A DNA stretch of 61,782 nt from an uncultured beta proteobacterium (GTDB taxonomy: Bacteria > Pseudomonadota > Gammaproteobacteria > Burkholderiales > Burkholderiaceae_C). The notes under the pieces were generated by a model that did not search any database, was not told the origin of the DNA, and saw nothing but the letters and a program-made list of their open reading frames with translations. How positions within the stretch are numbered: the stretch's first letter is position 1; the number at the start of each line of letters is the position of its first letter. Below are positions 42,257-53,904 of the stretch, one piece after another. Position numbers and translations under genes: made by a program. The stretch is taken from NCBI GenBank assembly GCA_903886275.1, contig CAISLN010000041.1, positions 1 to 61,782 of the forward strand. The letters run 5' to 3'.

Positions 42257-45200
42257 TCACCTTCCGGCCTGTGCCAAATGCCGCTGAATCGCCGCTTCGA
42301 CTTCTATAAACGCGGGCTGTAGATCGGCCGCCCATTGCGCACAAGCCGCCCCATCGTCGTCGCAGCCACTGGTTTCGAGTTGTTCACATAATTCGCCCAG
42401 CTCCAGGGCCCCCACCGAGCGAGCGGCTGACTTCAGTACATGGGCTACATCGGCTGCCACGTCATACCGAGCGCCTGCCAGTGCCACACCAATGGCCGCT
42501 ACTTGTTTGTTGGCGTTGAGCAGAAATTTTTCATACAAGCGCTTGTGCATGACAGGGTCGTCGCCCACCAGCTCACTCAGCGCATGGGCATCCCAAATGG
42601 GCAACGAAGGGGGCCGCTCTGGCAGGGCGCTTGCAGACTCCATTGCAGGAACCAAGGTGGCTGCGCCTATCTCTGTTGTGCGTGGCATCCATTTGGCCAG
42701 CATGGGTGCGATTTCACTCAAGCGCAGTGGCTTGGACAAATAGTCGTCCATGCCGTGCACCCGGCAGCGCTCAGCTGCGCCCTGCATGGCATTGGCGGTG
42801 ATCGCCACAATCGGCAAGCGTGTGCCCACGGGCTCGGCCTGTCGAATCGCTTCGGTGAGTTCAAACCCATCCATATGCGGCATGTGGCAATCGGTGAGCA
42901 GCAGGGCGTAGCGGCCGCTGCGCCACATCGCCAAGGCCTGCACCCCGTCCTCGGCGAACTCCGCCGCATAGCCTAGCAGGCCTAATTGCGCCTGCATCAC
43001 GTCGCGATTGGTCTCGTTGTCTTCGGCCAGCAAAATCAGTTGCCCGGACATGACGGCTTGCTCAATGGTGGGCGCACGCACTGCGCTCTCGGTCAATGTG
43101 CCGCTTGGCGGTGAGCCCCGCTGATGCAGGGAACTGATCGACAGCAAATCGGCTTGGTCCAGCAGGCCGCTGGCCATGCCGACCGTCGCAATCAGCTCGT
43201 CATACAGCAGTGGACTGGCGAATACATCCATGAACGGTGATGGGGCCGTCGCCCGTTCGCTATGGCGGGAAATCAGCCGCACGATGCGCCGGTCAGCCAG
43301 TCCCTGCAGCAGACTTTGCGGACTTGGATTGGTATCCCATGGTGTGCCCAGTCCCAGCACCAGCACGGTGTTGTCGCGTGACAGCGCCCACTGACTGCGC
43401 GCGACAAGCAGATCTGCCACCACCTGCACCTGGGCCCCTGCGGCCCGCAGGTAAACCTGTAACAAGTTGGCGCATTCTGCGTCGGGCGCCACCGCCAGCA
43501 CCTGCACCCCGGATAAATCAACCGGCCTTACGGGCTTGCGCTCAGGCGGCGCGGGCGCAGGGCGCAGTGCAAAGTCCACGATAAATTCCGAGCCCACGCC
43601 GGGCGTGCTGAGCACGCTGATGCGTCCGCCCATCATGCTGACCAGCCGTTGCGTGATGGATAGACCCAGCCCGGTCCCGCCAAATTCACGGGCAGTGCTG
43701 GCGTCGGCCTGCACAAAGGGTTGGAACAACTGCGCCAAGACCTGCTGGTTCATGCCAATGCCGTTGTCTTTGACGCGCAGCTGCAAACCCATCAAACCAT
43801 CCGCTTGCGTCACCGCCAGCAGATGCAAGGCAACCTGCCCCAAGCCTGCGGGCGCGATGAACTTCAGGGCGTTGCCCAGCAAGTTGAACAAGATTTGGCG
43901 CAACCGGGTCGGGTCCGAGAAGACCCAGACCGGCAGGTCCGGGTCTACCAAAAGAAACACCTGTGCGTCTTTGCTGAGCGCCACCGTGAGCATGAGCTGT
44001 ATCACCCCTTCAGCGACCTCACGCAAGTGGGTTGGAATCGTCTCAATGTCGAGCATGCCGGCCTCGATCTTGGAGAAGTCCAGAATGTCATTCAAAATAG
44101 TGAGCAGAGCCAGTGATGATTTATGAATCGTCTCCAGCATTCGGCGTTGATCCGGCAGGAGTGGGGTTTGCTGCAAGACATCGAGCATTCCCACCACGCC
44201 ATTCATGGGCGTGCGTATTTCATGGCTCATGTTGGACAGAAATGCCGACTTGGCCAGGGTGGCCGCCTGGGCCCGCGCTTCACTGTATACCAAGGCGCAC
44301 TGGGCATCGCTGCGCTCAATCGCAACACCGACCAAATGGGCGGCTTGTTTGATCAACAAAATATCGGACGCTTGGGGGCTGTAGGTCGTGGAGCTGAACA
44401 CGCTCAGTGCGCCCAGGACCAGGCCGCTGGCGGCAACGATAGGCACCGACCAGCGGTCGCCCAAGTGCGTGCGAGCCGCGCGCTCATTGCCCTGATCCAA
44501 GTCGCGCATACCAGGGTACAGAATGCTGCACAGCAAACCCGGCTTGGCCAGCTCCAGCTCTTGGGCCAAAGACGCCAGCATCGTGTCAAGCGGCGCATTG
44601 TCAGCCAGCACCGCCAGCGCGCGGCGGTGGAATTTCTCAAGGACTTCGGTCGTTTTGCGCTCGGTGATGTCGGTGCGCACCGCAATATATTCCAGTGGCT
44701 TGCCATCGGGCCCCATGAAGGCCGCTATGGTGCTGTCCACCCAATACAGATGACCATTCTTGGCCCGGTTGCAGACCTCGGCGCGCCACACGTCACCGCG
44801 CGCAATCGTTTGGTACATGGCCTTGAAGAAGCCTTGGGGGTGTTGCCCGGAGTTCACCAGGCTGTGATCCTGGCCCAGGGCTTCTTGCTGGGTATAACCG
44901 CTGATCTCGCTGAACCTGTCATTGCTATAGGTGATGCGCCCGGCAAGGTCGGACATGGTGACGATGGCATGCTGATCGAGGACCAGCTTTTGCCGACTCA
45001 GGGTATTGAGGGCACGCTCGGCGGTGCTGACGCTGATTTGCAGGGCATGGGTGCGGTCAAGAACCTTGGCTTCAAGCTGACTTTGGTAGCGGACCAGCTC
45101 CCGCTCGGCGGCTTTTCGCTTGGTGATGTCGATCGAGGCGCAGGCCAAATACAGGGGCTTGCCAGCCGCATCAAAGCTTGGATTTTTATAGGTGTGGTAG

Positions 45201-46252
45201 GTGCGGTTTTGTTGGTCGGCCGCGTTCCAGACCAGTTCCTCACAATCAAGGGCCTGGCCCTGCGCAAAAATTTCCTGGTCTTTGACAAGGAAAGAAGCCA
45301 TCTGCTCGGCCGGGAAAAACGCACTGCCATCGGTGCCCAGCAAGTCTTCCTGGCGCAATCCCCACTGGGCTTCACAGGCGGCATTGACCACGACAAAGCG
45401 GCTCTGCGCATCTTTGACAAAGAAGGGGATGGGGATGCCGGCCAGTATGGCGCTCATCTGATCATTCATCGCCTGCATTTTGAATTCAGCCTGCTTGCGC
45501 GCGGTGATATCCGTTGCGACCGCCACATAGTGCGTCACCACGCCGTTGGCATCTTTGACCGGGGCAATCTGTGCATCTTCCCAAAACAGTTCACCGTTTT
45601 TGCGCTTGTTGATAAATTCACCGGCCCAAGGCTGACCCTGTACCAGTTGGCCCCACATCTCCGCATAGATGGATCGAGGCGTCAGGCCCGATTGCAATAT
45701 CCTGGGGTTTTTTCCCAGCATCTCATCGGCACTGTAGCCGGTGATCTCGGTGAAACGGGGATTGAGATACTCAATGCAGCCGTCTAGATGGGTGATGATC
45801 ACCGAGGCCGGGCTTTGCTCCACGGCCTTGCCGAGTTGGCGCAAACTCTGCGCCTGCCATTGCACTTCCTTGCGCAAAGACTCACGCTCCAGCAGGTTGC
45901 GAATACGTTGGCGGGCAATGGCGACGTTGATGGGCTTGGTGATGTAGTCGGCGGCGCCCAGCGACAAACCCTTCACCTCAGAGTCAAAGTTATGGAGCGC
46001 GGTGATAAAGATCACCGGAACATGCTGGAGTGTGGCGTGGGCCGACAGACGCCTGAAGGTCTCAAAGCCATCCACCTCGGGCATCATGACATCGAGCAAA
46101 ATCAAATCAGGCACGCTTCGCAGTGCCAGTTCCATACCAAAGGGCCCCGAGGTGGCAAACTGCAAATCGAACTCACCTTCGAGCGCTGCGCCCAAGGTCA
46201 ACAAATTGGCTGGCGTATCGTCAATGGCAAGAATTTTGGGCAAGGGCATCAC
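42257..46252 (-). CDS. Hybrid kinase REC-PAS-PAS-PAS-GAF-HisKA-HATPase-degenerate REC-REC-Hpt
   Basis: This 1331-residue cytosolic protein begins with a receiver (Asp near 54, [13 protein letters not shown]). Three PAS domains lie near 140-250, 270-380 and 420-530, and a short GAF-like region at 540-650. Phospho-His is near 677 ([16 protein letters not shown]). The HATPase is followed by a degenerate receiver (VLVLGLGTP, Asp lost), a complete receiver ([13 protein letters not shown]) and an Hpt ([14 protein letters not shown]). The N-terminal receiver may take signals from the preceding kinase, whose stop it overlaps by 4 bp (ATGA). Confidence 0.92.
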   Translation of the reverse strand: MMPLPKILAIDDTPANLLTLGAALEGEFDLQFATSGPFGMELALRSVPDLILLDVMMPEVDGFETFRRLSAHATLQHVPVIFITALHNFDSEVKGLSLGAADYITKPINVAIARQRIRNLLERESLRKEVQWQAQSLRQLGKAVEQSPASVIITHLDGCIEYLNPRFTEITGYSADEMLGKNPRILQSGLTPRSIYAEMWGQLVQGQPWAGEFINKRKNGELFWEDAQIAPVKDANGVVTHYVAVATDITARKQAEFKMQAMNDQMSAILAGIPIPFFVKDAQSRFVVVNAACEAQWGLRQEDLLGTDGSAFFPAEQMASFLVKDQEIFAQGQALDCEELVWNAADQQNRTYHTYKNPSFDAAGKPLYLACASIDITKRKAAERELVRYQSQLEAKVLDRTHALQISVSTAERALNTLSRQKLVLDQHAIVTMSDLAGRITYSNDRFSEISGYTQQEALGQDHSLVNSGQHPQGFFKAMYQTIARGDVWRAEVCNRAKNGHLYWVDSTIAAFMGPDGKPLEYIAVRTDITERKTTEVLEKFHRRALAVLADNAPLDTMLASLAQELELAKPGLLCSILYPGMRDLDQGNERAARTHLGDRWSVPIVAASGLVLGALSVFSSTTYSPQASDILLIKQAAHLVGVAIERSDAQCALVYSEARAQAATLAKSAFLSNMSHEIRTPMNGVVGMLDVLQQTPLLPDQRRMLETIHKSSLALLTILNDILDFSKIEAGMLDIETIPTHLREVAEGVIQLMLTVALSKDAQVFLLVDPDLPVWVFSDPTRLRQILFNLLGNALKFIAPAGLGQVALHLLAVTQADGLMGLQLRVKDNGIGMNQQVLAQLFQPFVQADASTAREFGGTGLGLSITQRLVSMMGGRISVLSTPGVGSEFIVDFALRPAPAPPERKPVRPVDLSGVQVLAVAPDAECANLLQVYLRAAGAQVQVVADLLVARSQWALSRDNTVLVLGLGTPWDTNPSPQSLLQGLADRRIVRLISRHSERATAPSPFMDVFASPLLYDELIATVGMASGLLDQADLLSISSLHQRGSPPSGTLTESAVRAPTIEQAVMSGQLILLAEDNETNRDVMQAQLGLLGYAAEFAEDGVQALAMWRSGRYALLLTDCHMPHMDGFELTEAIRQAEPVGTRLPIVAITANAMQGAAERCRVHGMDDYLSKPLRLSEIAPMLAKWMPRTTEIGAATLVPAMESASALPERPPSLPIWDAHALSELVGDDPVMHKRLYEKFLLNANKQVAAIGVALAGARYDVAADVAHVLKSAARSVGALELGELCEQLETSGCDDDGAACAQWAADLQPAFIEVEAAIQRHLAQAGR

Positions 46253-48771
46253 GCCTCCTTTTTAGTCAATGTGCTTGCAATTGAGAGCAAGCGTGCCAAC
46301 ACCACATCAAAACGCATTTCCTGCAGCAAGGGGGCCAAGGCGTTCATATCATCTGCGACAGACGTGTCAGCCGTAAGTGCCTGCAGCTGTTTGAAGCGGC
46401 TGATAGCGGAAAACTTATTGTGTTGCAGCAAGGGCGTGAGCGCGTCTAGCCTTGCGTGAAAGCTCTGCGCATCCAAGGGCTTGTGCGCTTTGGTGGTCGG
46501 TGGGGTGAGCGCAGCCGGCAACCATTTGGCAAGCATGGCTGACAGTGCCTCTATGGAGACGGGTTTTGTCAGAAAGCCATCCATGCCCACGTCCATGCAA
46601 TGCTGGCCATCTTCTTCAAAGGCATCGGCCGTCACGGCGATGATGGGCCGGCGTGGGCCTTGGGCCAGCGCTTCCCATTGGCGTATGGCCTTGGTGGCTC
46701 TATAGCCGTCCATCCCAGGCATGCGCAAGTCCATCAATATCGCATCCACAGCGTTGCCTTGGCTTATGAAATCAAAGGCCTGTTGACCGTCGTTCACCAG
46801 CGTTGCACGTATCCCTAACTGACCCAGTAGCGCCTCCATCACCCTGCAGTTCATCGGATGGTCTTCAGCCACCAACACATGGCCCGATAGCGTGGGGCTG
46901 CGCACATCGGGCAGCGAGGCTGCTGCAAGTGAGCGCGCTGGGCTTTCTGCGCCAGTGGCAACCAGATCCGCAGAAAAGCGAAACCAAAAGCGTGAGCCCT
47001 TGCCCGCTTCGCTCTGGACGCCTGCATCTCCGCCTAAGCGTTTGGCGATGCTGTGCACGATCGACAGACCGAGTCCAGTGCCACCGAAGGTACGGGTGAT
47101 GGAGCTGTCGGTTTGCGAAAACGGCTTAAACAGCAAGTCAAGTTTGTCTGCGGCGATGCCGATCCCGGTGTCGCTCACCGAGAACTCCAAGAGGACTGTT
47201 TGGTCGCGTCGTTCGATCTCGCAGCCTTCCATGCGGACCTGGCCCGCTTCGGTGAACTTCAGGGCGTTACCCACCAAATTGGCGAGCATCTGGCGCAGGC
47301 AATGGGCATCCGCCATATAGCGCAGCTTATTCGGCCCCGTCCATTGGTACACCAGTTCCAGATTTTTGGCTTTGGCAGAACCTGCAAACAGCGATTGCGT
47401 TTGCGCAAGAAGCTCCATAGGCTCGCACACCGTGAGTTCAATCTCAAATTTGCCCGCTTCGATTTTGGAGAGATCCAGAATGTCGTTCAGCAGGCCCATC
47501 AAGGACTGTCCAGAGCGCAATATGGTGCCGGCGTAGTCGTGCTGCTGATCGGGCGTTTGATGGGGCATCAAGAGCAATTGCGCCATGCCAAGAATGCCAT
47601 TCATGGGCGTACGAATTTCATGCGACATGGTGGCCAGAAACTGGGACTTGGCCCGGTTCGCAGATTCGGCCGCCGCCTCCGACCGGGCCAAGGCGGTCGT
47701 GCGAGCGGCCACCTTGCTTTCCAGCGTTGCCTCCGACAAGCGAAGCGTGTCCACCATCACCGCGAAGGCACTGGCCAATTGCCCAACCTCATTGGCGTCG
47801 AAGTGCGGAACTTCGATGGCCAAGTTGCCAGAGCTGGCAATTTCCTGGGCCACCAGGGTTAGTTGCGTCAGCGGTTGTATCGCCTGAAGAGAAGATCGGC
47901 GCGCCCAATGCACCACGGCCCACACCAAGGCCAAGAGACTCACACAAAAACTCAGGGCCAGGGGCAACAACGCATTCCCAAACGGCGAGGCGGCATCCAC
48001 CGCGATGACCTCCATGGGAAAGGGTGTGGCGAGTGGGTTTCGTTTGAATAGCAAGGTCGATGCCCACGAAACACCTGCAGACGGTGCCCCGTCTGGGTTG
48101 ACCAAACTGGTTTGTGTACCCGCGCGCACCAAATCCACCGCCATGAGATCAAGGTCCTGCGGAACGCTGGACAAGATGTCGGCCAGATCGAGTTCGGTGA
48201 CCACCACCCCTTCCACAGTGCCCGTATAGGTAAACACGACGCCTTGGTAGATCACCCAGCCAAGATGACCGTTGCCCAGAAGAGCCCATTCCCTTACTAC
48301 CTGGCCCTGGGCGATGACTTGCTTGAACAGGGGCGAGTCTGCATGGCATTGCGACAGGCGCGAACGCATACCGGCCAGGCGCGCACCATTGATGTCGCAC
48401 AAGGCCAGCCCACTGGAGGCGGCAATGGGAAACTTGTAGTTGTCTAAAAATGGAGCAACGTAGCTGTCGCGACCCGAGGAATCCAACAAGGCGGTTGTGA
48501 ACAGGGTGCTCGTTGCAAGATCGTTGACGCTGCTTTGCACCACCTCAATGGTGTGTTCGACGCGCTCTGCCAAGCGACTCGCTTTTTCTTGCAACTGCGT
48601 TTGCAGCGTGGTCTTTTCTACCCAAAATAAAACGGCGAGAAAAATGCAGGCCACGACCAGGCTACTGCCAATGGCAATGAGTGCGCAGCGCAGCGCGAAT
48701 GCATTGGCCAGGCTTTGCTCGCTCCAACGCCGTAGGGCGTCATGCGGCCAGGGTGTACGCACGCAATCCAC
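46249..48771 (-). CDS. Membrane hybrid kinase with periplasmic sensor, HAMP, HisKA, HATPase, REC
   Basis: The 840-residue protein has membrane helices near 28-52 and 268-288 enclosing a periplasmic sensor of about 210 residues. A HAMP region (about 290-345) leads to HisKA with His near 383 ([16 protein letters not shown]) and an HATPase. A receiver ([13 protein letters not shown]) follows. The C-terminal ~80 residues resemble the helical tail seen after such receivers but have no obvious phosphorylatable His. The GTG start is directly after the TGA of the binding-protein gene. It may read ligand-bound SBP, as TorS reads TorT. Confidence 0.9.
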   Translation of the reverse strand: MDCVRTPWPHDALRRWSEQSLANAFALRCALIAIGSSLVVACIFLAVLFWVEKTTLQTQLQEKASRLAERVEHTIEVVQSSVNDLATSTLFTTALLDSSGRDSYVAPFLDNYKFPIAASSGLALCDINGARLAGMRSRLSQCHADSPLFKQVIAQGQVVREWALLGNGHLGWVIYQGVVFTYTGTVEGVVVTELDLADILSSVPQDLDLMAVDLVRAGTQTSLVNPDGAPSAGVSWASTLLFKRNPLATPFPMEVIAVDAASPFGNALLPLALSFCVSLLALVWAVVHWARRSSLQAIQPLTQLTLVAQEIASSGNLAIEVPHFDANEVGQLASAFAVMVDTLRLSEATLESKVAARTTALARSEAAAESANRAKSQFLATMSHEIRTPMNGILGMAQLLLMPHQTPDQQHDYAGTILRSGQSLMGLLNDILDLSKIEAGKFEIELTVCEPMELLAQTQSLFAGSAKAKNLELVYQWTGPNKLRYMADAHCLRQMLANLVGNALKFTEAGQVRMEGCEIERRDQTVLLEFSVSDTGIGIAADKLDLLFKPFSQTDSSITRTFGGTGLGLSIVHSIAKRLGGDAGVQSEAGKGSRFWFRFSADLVATGAESPARSLAAASLPDVRSPTLSGHVLVAEDHPMNCRVMEALLGQLGIRATLVNDGQQAFDFISQGNAVDAILMDLRMPGMDGYRATKAIRQWEALAQGPRRPIIAVTADAFEEDGQHCMDVGMDGFLTKPVSIEALSAMLAKWLPAALTPPTTKAHKPLDAQSFHARLDALTPLLQHNKFSAISRFKQLQALTADTSVADDMNALAPLLQEMRFDVVLARLLSIASTLTKKEA

Positions 48772-49950
48772 TCAGCGCTTGGCTTTGCCAATGGGCTCGA
48801 TGGCACCGTCGGCCGCAAAACGCGCCATATAAACGTCGCTTGCGCTCAGCGCATCATGGCGTTTGGGGGTGAACGGTGGGTCGATGTGACCCAGCAGGCC
48901 CTGGTAAGGACCGAGTTTTTCCAAGGCATTGCGAACCAGCAGCCGGTCGGTGCTCTTGGCTTGATGGATGGCTCTGGCGAGCAAGTGCACCAGATCATAC
49001 GCATGGGCCACGCCCACCTGCGACACCACCTTGCGCGGGTCATCGTTGCCCGTCACTGCCTTCAAGCCTGCGAGAACCTGCAAGGCGCGCGGGTCGGTTT
49101 TTCCAATGAAGCTATAGGTTTGTACGACCGACAAATCGACATCGCGCAAGGCCACACCGGCTTGTTCAAAAAACTGGCCTCCGGTCAGGCCCCAGTGTGC
49201 AACCAGGGGCAGGCGCTGTTCCTTGGGCAGGCTGGCCACTTCTTTGACCAAGACGGTGGCCTCGCGGTCATTGGCAACAAAGACCACCGACTGGGCACCC
49301 TCCTTGCGCAGGGCCTGGTAGTGCTCCACCATGCTGGGGTCGCCCCAGTTGTACCACTGGACGGAGACAATTTCTTGGTGGGTGTCTTTGCTGGCGGTAA
49401 GTTCCGCCGATTGGAGGCTGCTGCGCCCCCATTCCGTATTGGGAAGCATCAGCCCGACCTTGCGTGCGCCAGATTTGAGGGCGTGGCGCATCATCACCGG
49501 CAAAGCCCAAGAGTCCCTCAACGACAGGCGAAACACATAGCTCGGGGTGTAGTCGTTGTCGGTGATGGAGTTGGCTGCCGCCCAGGGGTCGAGCATCAGG
49601 AGCTTGAGCCGGTGAATTTCAGGCAAAAGCTCCACCACCACCGGGCTGTACCTTCCACACAGGACGGCCACCACATCCGGGTCGGCTGCCAGTTCTTTCA
49701 GGTTGTTCAAGGACCTCGCCGGCACCGCCCGGTTATCGCGTTCGATGAGTTCCACTTTTCGGCCCAGAAGGCCACCTGCGGCATTGATCTCATTGACGGC
49801 CACCTGCGCCCCATTGCGCACGGCCTGGGCCGAGGTGCTCAAGGGAATGCCAAACTCGGCATCGATGGCGATTTTGATATGGCCCGCGGCCCACACGCTC
49901 CAGTGCGCGCCTAACAGGGCAGCGATTGCCAAACCGGACTTTAATTTCAT
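48772..49950 (-). CDS. Orphan periplasmic ligand-binding protein (Leu/Ile/Val-type, type I fold)
   Basis: The 392-residue protein has a signal peptide (MKLKSGLAIAALLGAHWSVWAA) and the type I periplasmic-binding fold of branched-chain amino-acid receptors: IKIAIDAEFG, NGAQVAVNEINAAGGLLGRKVELIERDN, VVAVLCGRYSPVVVELLPEI and VGLMLPNTEWGRSS. No ABC permease or ATPase genes accompany it; instead a membrane hybrid kinase follows immediately. The start at 49950 is set by the signal peptide. Ligand is unknown; amino acids, amides or aromatic acids are typical for the family. Confidence 0.92.
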   Translation of the reverse strand: MKLKSGLAIAALLGAHWSVWAAGHIKIAIDAEFGIPLSTSAQAVRNGAQVAVNEINAAGGLLGRKVELIERDNRAVPARSLNNLKELAADPDVVAVLCGRYSPVVVELLPEIHRLKLLMLDPWAAANSITDNDYTPSYVFRLSLRDSWALPVMMRHALKSGARKVGLMLPNTEWGRSSLQSAELTASKDTHQEIVSVQWYNWGDPSMVEHYQALRKEGAQSVVFVANDREATVLVKEVASLPKEQRLPLVAHWGLTGGQFFEQAGVALRDVDLSVVQTYSFIGKTDPRALQVLAGLKAVTGNDDPRKVVSQVGVAHAYDLVHLLARAIHQAKSTDRLLVRNALEKLGPYQGLLGHIDPPFTPKRHDALSASDVYMARFAADGAIEPIGKAKR

Positions 49951-49998
49951 AGCTGTTGCAATGTGCCTATTTTTTGATCTCAAAGAGGGCTGTTGTTT

Positions 49999-52900
49999 TC
50001 ATGCGCTCAAACCTTCGAGGTGCTCTGTGATGCGCAGGCGTGCCTGTGCCAGGGTCTGCGCCAGGTCTTCACACAGGGTCTGACAGCTTGCGCTGTCGCT
50101 GTCGCTGCCCGCGGTCTCGATGTGTTCGCACAACTCGCCCAACTGCAAGGCGCCCACCATGCGCGAGGCCGATTTGAGCGCATGCGCCAGGTCGGCCACT
50201 GCGGCAAATTCACCCGCATCGGTTGACCGCACCAGGGTCTGCACCTGCGTTTGGGCATTGGCTAAAAACTTCTCCAACAAGCGCCTGTGCAGGGCCAGGT
50301 TGTCTCCCACCATTTCGCCCAATCTGTTGGCATCCCACACCTGCAGCTGCACGGGTCTGGTATCTGATTCGGGTAACAAGGCTGGCAGCGCTTGGCCTGC
50401 CAAGGGCAGCCACTTGTGCAGCATGGGGGCCAACTCCTGCATGCGCAGCGGTTTGGACAAATAGTCATCCATGCCGCGCTCCCGGCAGCGCTGGGCCTCG
50501 CCCTGCATGGCATTGGCGGTGATCGCCACAATACTGAAGCGCGCGCCCGCCGGTTCGGCCTGCCGAATCGCCTGGGTCAACTCAAAGCCATCCATATTGG
50601 GCATGTGGACATCGGTGAGCAGCAGGGCGTAGCGCCCGGTGCGCCACATCGCCAAGGCTTGCACGCCGTCAAAAGCGGCCTCGCAGGCATAACCCAGCAG
50701 GCGCAACTGTTCGGTCATGACGTCGCGATTGGTCTCGTTGTCTTCGGCCAGCAACACCAGTTGCCCAAGGGCCAGCGCCTGCTCAACGCTGGGGGCCACT
50801 CGCGCGCTGGGCAAGGCCAGCGGGCTGAGGGCATCTTGGGGCTTTAGCAGGCTCAGTCGGCCACTGGCATGGGCGATGGCGCTGATCAGGTCGCTGTACA
50901 GCAGTGGACCGGTGCACACCGCGCCCGCATCGGTGCGTCCCTTTTTGTTGCGCGGCACCAGTTGCACCACACCCACCTCGGCGGGAATGTCCAGCGGGCC
51001 GGGGGCGATAAAGGACTCCCAATCGAGCACCACCACCGTGGGCTCCAAGGTGGACTCCAAGGCTTGCTGCTGCTGCAGCGCGGCCAAGTTGGGCAACACG
51101 GTGATGCGGGCCTCGGCCGCATGCGCGTAAGACGAGACAATTTTGCGCACCCACTCATCCTCAATGACGACCAGCACGCGCAGGCCGCTCAGGCTGCGAA
51201 GCGGCGCTGCCGTGTCATCGGGGGGGGCCTGCTCCAAGGCCAGTTCCACGCAAAATTCGGAGCCCTCACCCAAGGCGCTGTCTACCGAGATGCAGCCGCC
51301 CATCAACTCCACCAGGCGCTGGCTGATGCTCAGACCCAGGCCGGTGCCGCCAAATTTGCGCGCGGTACTTTCTTGGGCTTGCACAAAGGGTTGGAACAAC
51401 CTGCCCAGCACCTCAGGGCCGATGCCAATGCCGTTGTCAAGCACCCGCAGCTTGATGCCGGCCTGGCCTTGCGCCAGCGTGCAGGGCTCCACCAGCAGCA
51501 TTACCTTGGCGTTCTTGTTGTGATAGGTGCTGGTGAATTTGACGGCATTGCCGACCAAGTTGAGCAGCACCTGGCGCAGCCGGGTCGGGTCGCCCATGAC
51601 CAGGGTGGGCAACAATGGCGAGACAAACAAGGTCAGCACAATCGACTTGGCATTGCAGGCGGCCACCATCAACTGCGCCACCCCTTCGGTGAGCTCGCGC
51701 ACATGCAGGGGAATGTGCTCCACGCTTAATTTGCCGGCCTCGATCTTGGAGAAGTCCAGGATGTCATTCAAGATATTGAGCAAGACCATCGACGACTGCT
51801 GTACCGTGGCGAGCATGCGGCCCTGTGCGGCATCCAACTGGGTTTGCTGCAACAGGTCCACCATGCCAATTACGCCGTTCATAGGGGTGCGAATTTCGTG
51901 GCTCATATTGGCCAAAAATTCCGACTTGGCGCGATTGGCCGCATGGGCGGTTTCCTCAATGCGCTTGTGCTCCGTGATGTCCACTTTCACCATGATGAAA
52001 TGGGTGACCACCCCTTGCGCATTGTGTACCGGCGTGATGGTCATTTCTTCGTGGTAGCGGGTCTCGTCCTTGCGCCTATTGATGAGCTCGCCCTTCCAGC
52101 TTTTGCCCGCAAGAATGGTTTGCCACAAGGCTTGGTAAAAGTCGGGGCCCTGTGAGCCCGATCGCAACAGTGCACCGGGGCTGCGACCCACGACTTCGGC
52201 TGCTTCATAGCCCGAGAGCTCGCAAAAGGCCGGATTCGCCCATTGAATCAACCCATCCACGCCCACAATGACCAGCGCATTGCCACAGGCGTCAAGCGCC
52301 GCACTCTGCAAGCGCAGCCAGTCGTTTTTGATGCGTTCGGTTGCTGTCCGCGCTGAAATCTCTGCCGCTAACTTGGCTTCGGCGTGCTTGCGCGCGGTGA
52401 TGTCAGAACCAATGCCGCGGTGGCCAAGAAAGCGCCCCTGCAGATCGAAATAGGGACGCCCCGTCACCGACATCCAGGATACGCCACCCCCATTGGCATG
52501 CACCGGGTACTCGAAATTTACAACGGGCAGTTGCGCTTCCTGTTGGGCTAGGTAATCGCTTGCATGCGCAGGGAGATCGGTCGCTGCATAGGCCCACAGC
52601 TCCTGGCATTTTTTGCCAAGCACTCGGTTGGGGTGCCGGCCATAAACCTGTGCGAAGTTGTCCGACAGATAGCTAAAAAGGTGCTGTGCATTGGTCTCCC
52701 AACTCCAGTCGGCGGCGCATTGGTAGAAGTCTTGCGAGCGCTCCTCATCGTGACGCAGTTGCGCCGTCATTTCGATAGCGAGCAATTCTGCGTGACGCTG
52801 GCCGGCGCTGAGTTGGCGCAGCACAAAGGCCAGCAAACCGCTTAAAAAAGCGCCCGCTACAAACACCCACCAGGGCCTTGCGAAGTCGATAGTGGACTCA

Positions 52901-53826
52901 AACGCAGGGGCGCTGGTGGTGCGCAGGGTCAGCTCCCGTCCGGCTAGCAAGAGCGTCTGGCTGCTTGCAAAACGCGGCCCATCAGCCCTGCTGTGCGCCC
53001 TGTTCGTTGGCGCCCTGGTCGTGAACAGCAGAGAGCCTTCGGGGCCGGCTTGCTGCAGTTCAAAATCCAATGGACTGGCCGTGGCAGCGCTCACGCTCGC
53101 CAGCAACTCGTGGATCACGATAGGCGCATACACCAGGCCCACCAGTGCGGCGCGGCGTTCTGTTGCGTTGTTGGGGTCCGTGCCCTGGGCATACACCGGC
53201 AAAAACATCAGCACACCCGCGCTTTTCTGCGCGTCTTGCACCAGCATGACAGCCTGGGTCATGACGGGCTGGCCCGTGTCCACGGCTTGTTGTGCCGCGC
53301 TGCGGCGCCGTGGTTCGGAACCTATGTCCAGCCCCCTGACGCCCCCATTTTTTGAGGCCGGCTCAATCAGCTTGATGACAAAGAGGTCTTCCCGTTCCTT
53401 CTCCAACAGTAGGCGAATGGCAAAGCCGGGCGCCCCGTCGGCCTGCTCGGCTGCCACAAAGGCGTCCAGATGGGTGCGACTCAGGTGCGCAATAAAGCCA
53501 AAGCCGCGCACACCGGGGAACTCTTTGGGGAGGTTGCGCGACTCCACTGCTGCGCGAAACTCGGCGCGCTTGAGCGCGGGACGCGCGGCATAAATGCTTT
53601 TGAATCCATTCAATCCGTAGAGGGGCTTTTGAAAAAGCCGGTTGACCTCGTTAGCGATCCGCAGCGTGTCGCGCTGGAATTCGGCCTCGGCGCCCTGTTG
53701 GATGGAGTCTTGCGCATTCAAGGCCAAGCCAGCGGCCAGGGCCAAGCCCAGCAGAAACACGGTAACGGGCAGCAAGGGATGGCTGTGCCAGGTCGCAGGG
53801 GCAGAAGTGGAGAGGGCTTGAGGCAT
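49999..53826 (-). CDS. CHASE-domain hybrid kinase with PAS-PAS-HisKA-HATPase-degenerate REC-REC-Hpt
   Basis: This 1275-residue protein has a membrane helix near 20-38, an extracytoplasmic CHASE domain (about 60-270, PGVRGFGFIAHLSR and LVGLVYAPIVI) and a second helix near 318-338. PAS domains lie near 370-490 and 510-620, with phospho-His near 643. A degenerate receiver (VVVLDWESF), a complete receiver (LLLTDVHMPNMDG) and an Hpt ([14 protein letters not shown]) follow. From the second PAS to the end it is nearly the same as the stressosome-linked kinase at 35065, down to the DNA. It heads the minus-strand unit. Confidence 0.92.
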   Translation of the reverse strand: MPQALSTSAPATWHSHPLLPVTVFLLGLALAAGLALNAQDSIQQGAEAEFQRDTLRIANEVNRLFQKPLYGLNGFKSIYAARPALKRAEFRAAVESRNLPKEFPGVRGFGFIAHLSRTHLDAFVAAEQADGAPGFAIRLLLEKEREDLFVIKLIEPASKNGGVRGLDIGSEPRRRSAAQQAVDTGQPVMTQAVMLVQDAQKSAGVLMFLPVYAQGTDPNNATERRAALVGLVYAPIVIHELLASVSAATASPLDFELQQAGPEGSLLFTTRAPTNRAHSRADGPRFASSQTLLLAGRELTLRTTSAPAFESTIDFARPWWVFVAGAFLSGLLAFVLRQLSAGQRHAELLAIEMTAQLRHDEERSQDFYQCAADWSWETNAQHLFSYLSDNFAQVYGRHPNRVLGKKCQELWAYAATDLPAHASDYLAQQEAQLPVVNFEYPVHANGGGVSWMSVTGRPYFDLQGRFLGHRGIGSDITARKHAEAKLAAEISARTATERIKNDWLRLQSAALDACGNALVIVGVDGLIQWANPAFCELSGYEAAEVVGRSPGALLRSGSQGPDFYQALWQTILAGKSWKGELINRRKDETRYHEEMTITPVHNAQGVVTHFIMVKVDITEHKRIEETAHAANRAKSEFLANMSHEIRTPMNGVIGMVDLLQQTQLDAAQGRMLATVQQSSMVLLNILNDILDFSKIEAGKLSVEHIPLHVRELTEGVAQLMVAACNAKSIVLTLFVSPLLPTLVMGDPTRLRQVLLNLVGNAVKFTSTYHNKNAKVMLLVEPCTLAQGQAGIKLRVLDNGIGIGPEVLGRLFQPFVQAQESTARKFGGTGLGLSISQRLVELMGGCISVDSALGEGSEFCVELALEQAPPDDTAAPLRSLSGLRVLVVIEDEWVRKIVSSYAHAAEARITVLPNLAALQQQQALESTLEPTVVVLDWESFIAPGPLDIPAEVGVVQLVPRNKKGRTDAGAVCTGPLLYSDLISAIAHASGRLSLLKPQDALSPLALPSARVAPSVEQALALGQLVLLAEDNETNRDVMTEQLRLLGYACEAAFDGVQALAMWRTGRYALLLTDVHMPNMDGFELTQAIRQAEPAGARFSIVAITANAMQGEAQRCRERGMDDYLSKPLRMQELAPMLHKWLPLAGQALPALLPESDTRPVQLQVWDANRLGEMVGDNLALHRRLLEKFLANAQTQVQTLVRSTDAGEFAAVADLAHALKSASRMVGALQLGELCEHIETAGSDSDSASCQTLCEDLAQTLAQARLRITEHLEGLSA

Positions 53827-53904
53827 TTTTTTGAACCGGATTTGTATTTTTTGGGCTGATCTGAATCAAAAAATCTACGCCAAATAGTAAGGGCTATTCC
53901 AAAA

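Noticed and set aside
44123..45787. Long plus-strand open frame (about 554 codons) opposite the 1331-aa kinase
   Set aside because: It lies wholly within PAS, GAF and HisKA coding sequence and has no start signal or domain pattern.
48772..49950. Branched-chain amino-acid ABC transporter component
   Set aside because: No permease or ATPase genes adjoin it; kinase pairing explains the context better, though a distant transporter cannot be excluded.
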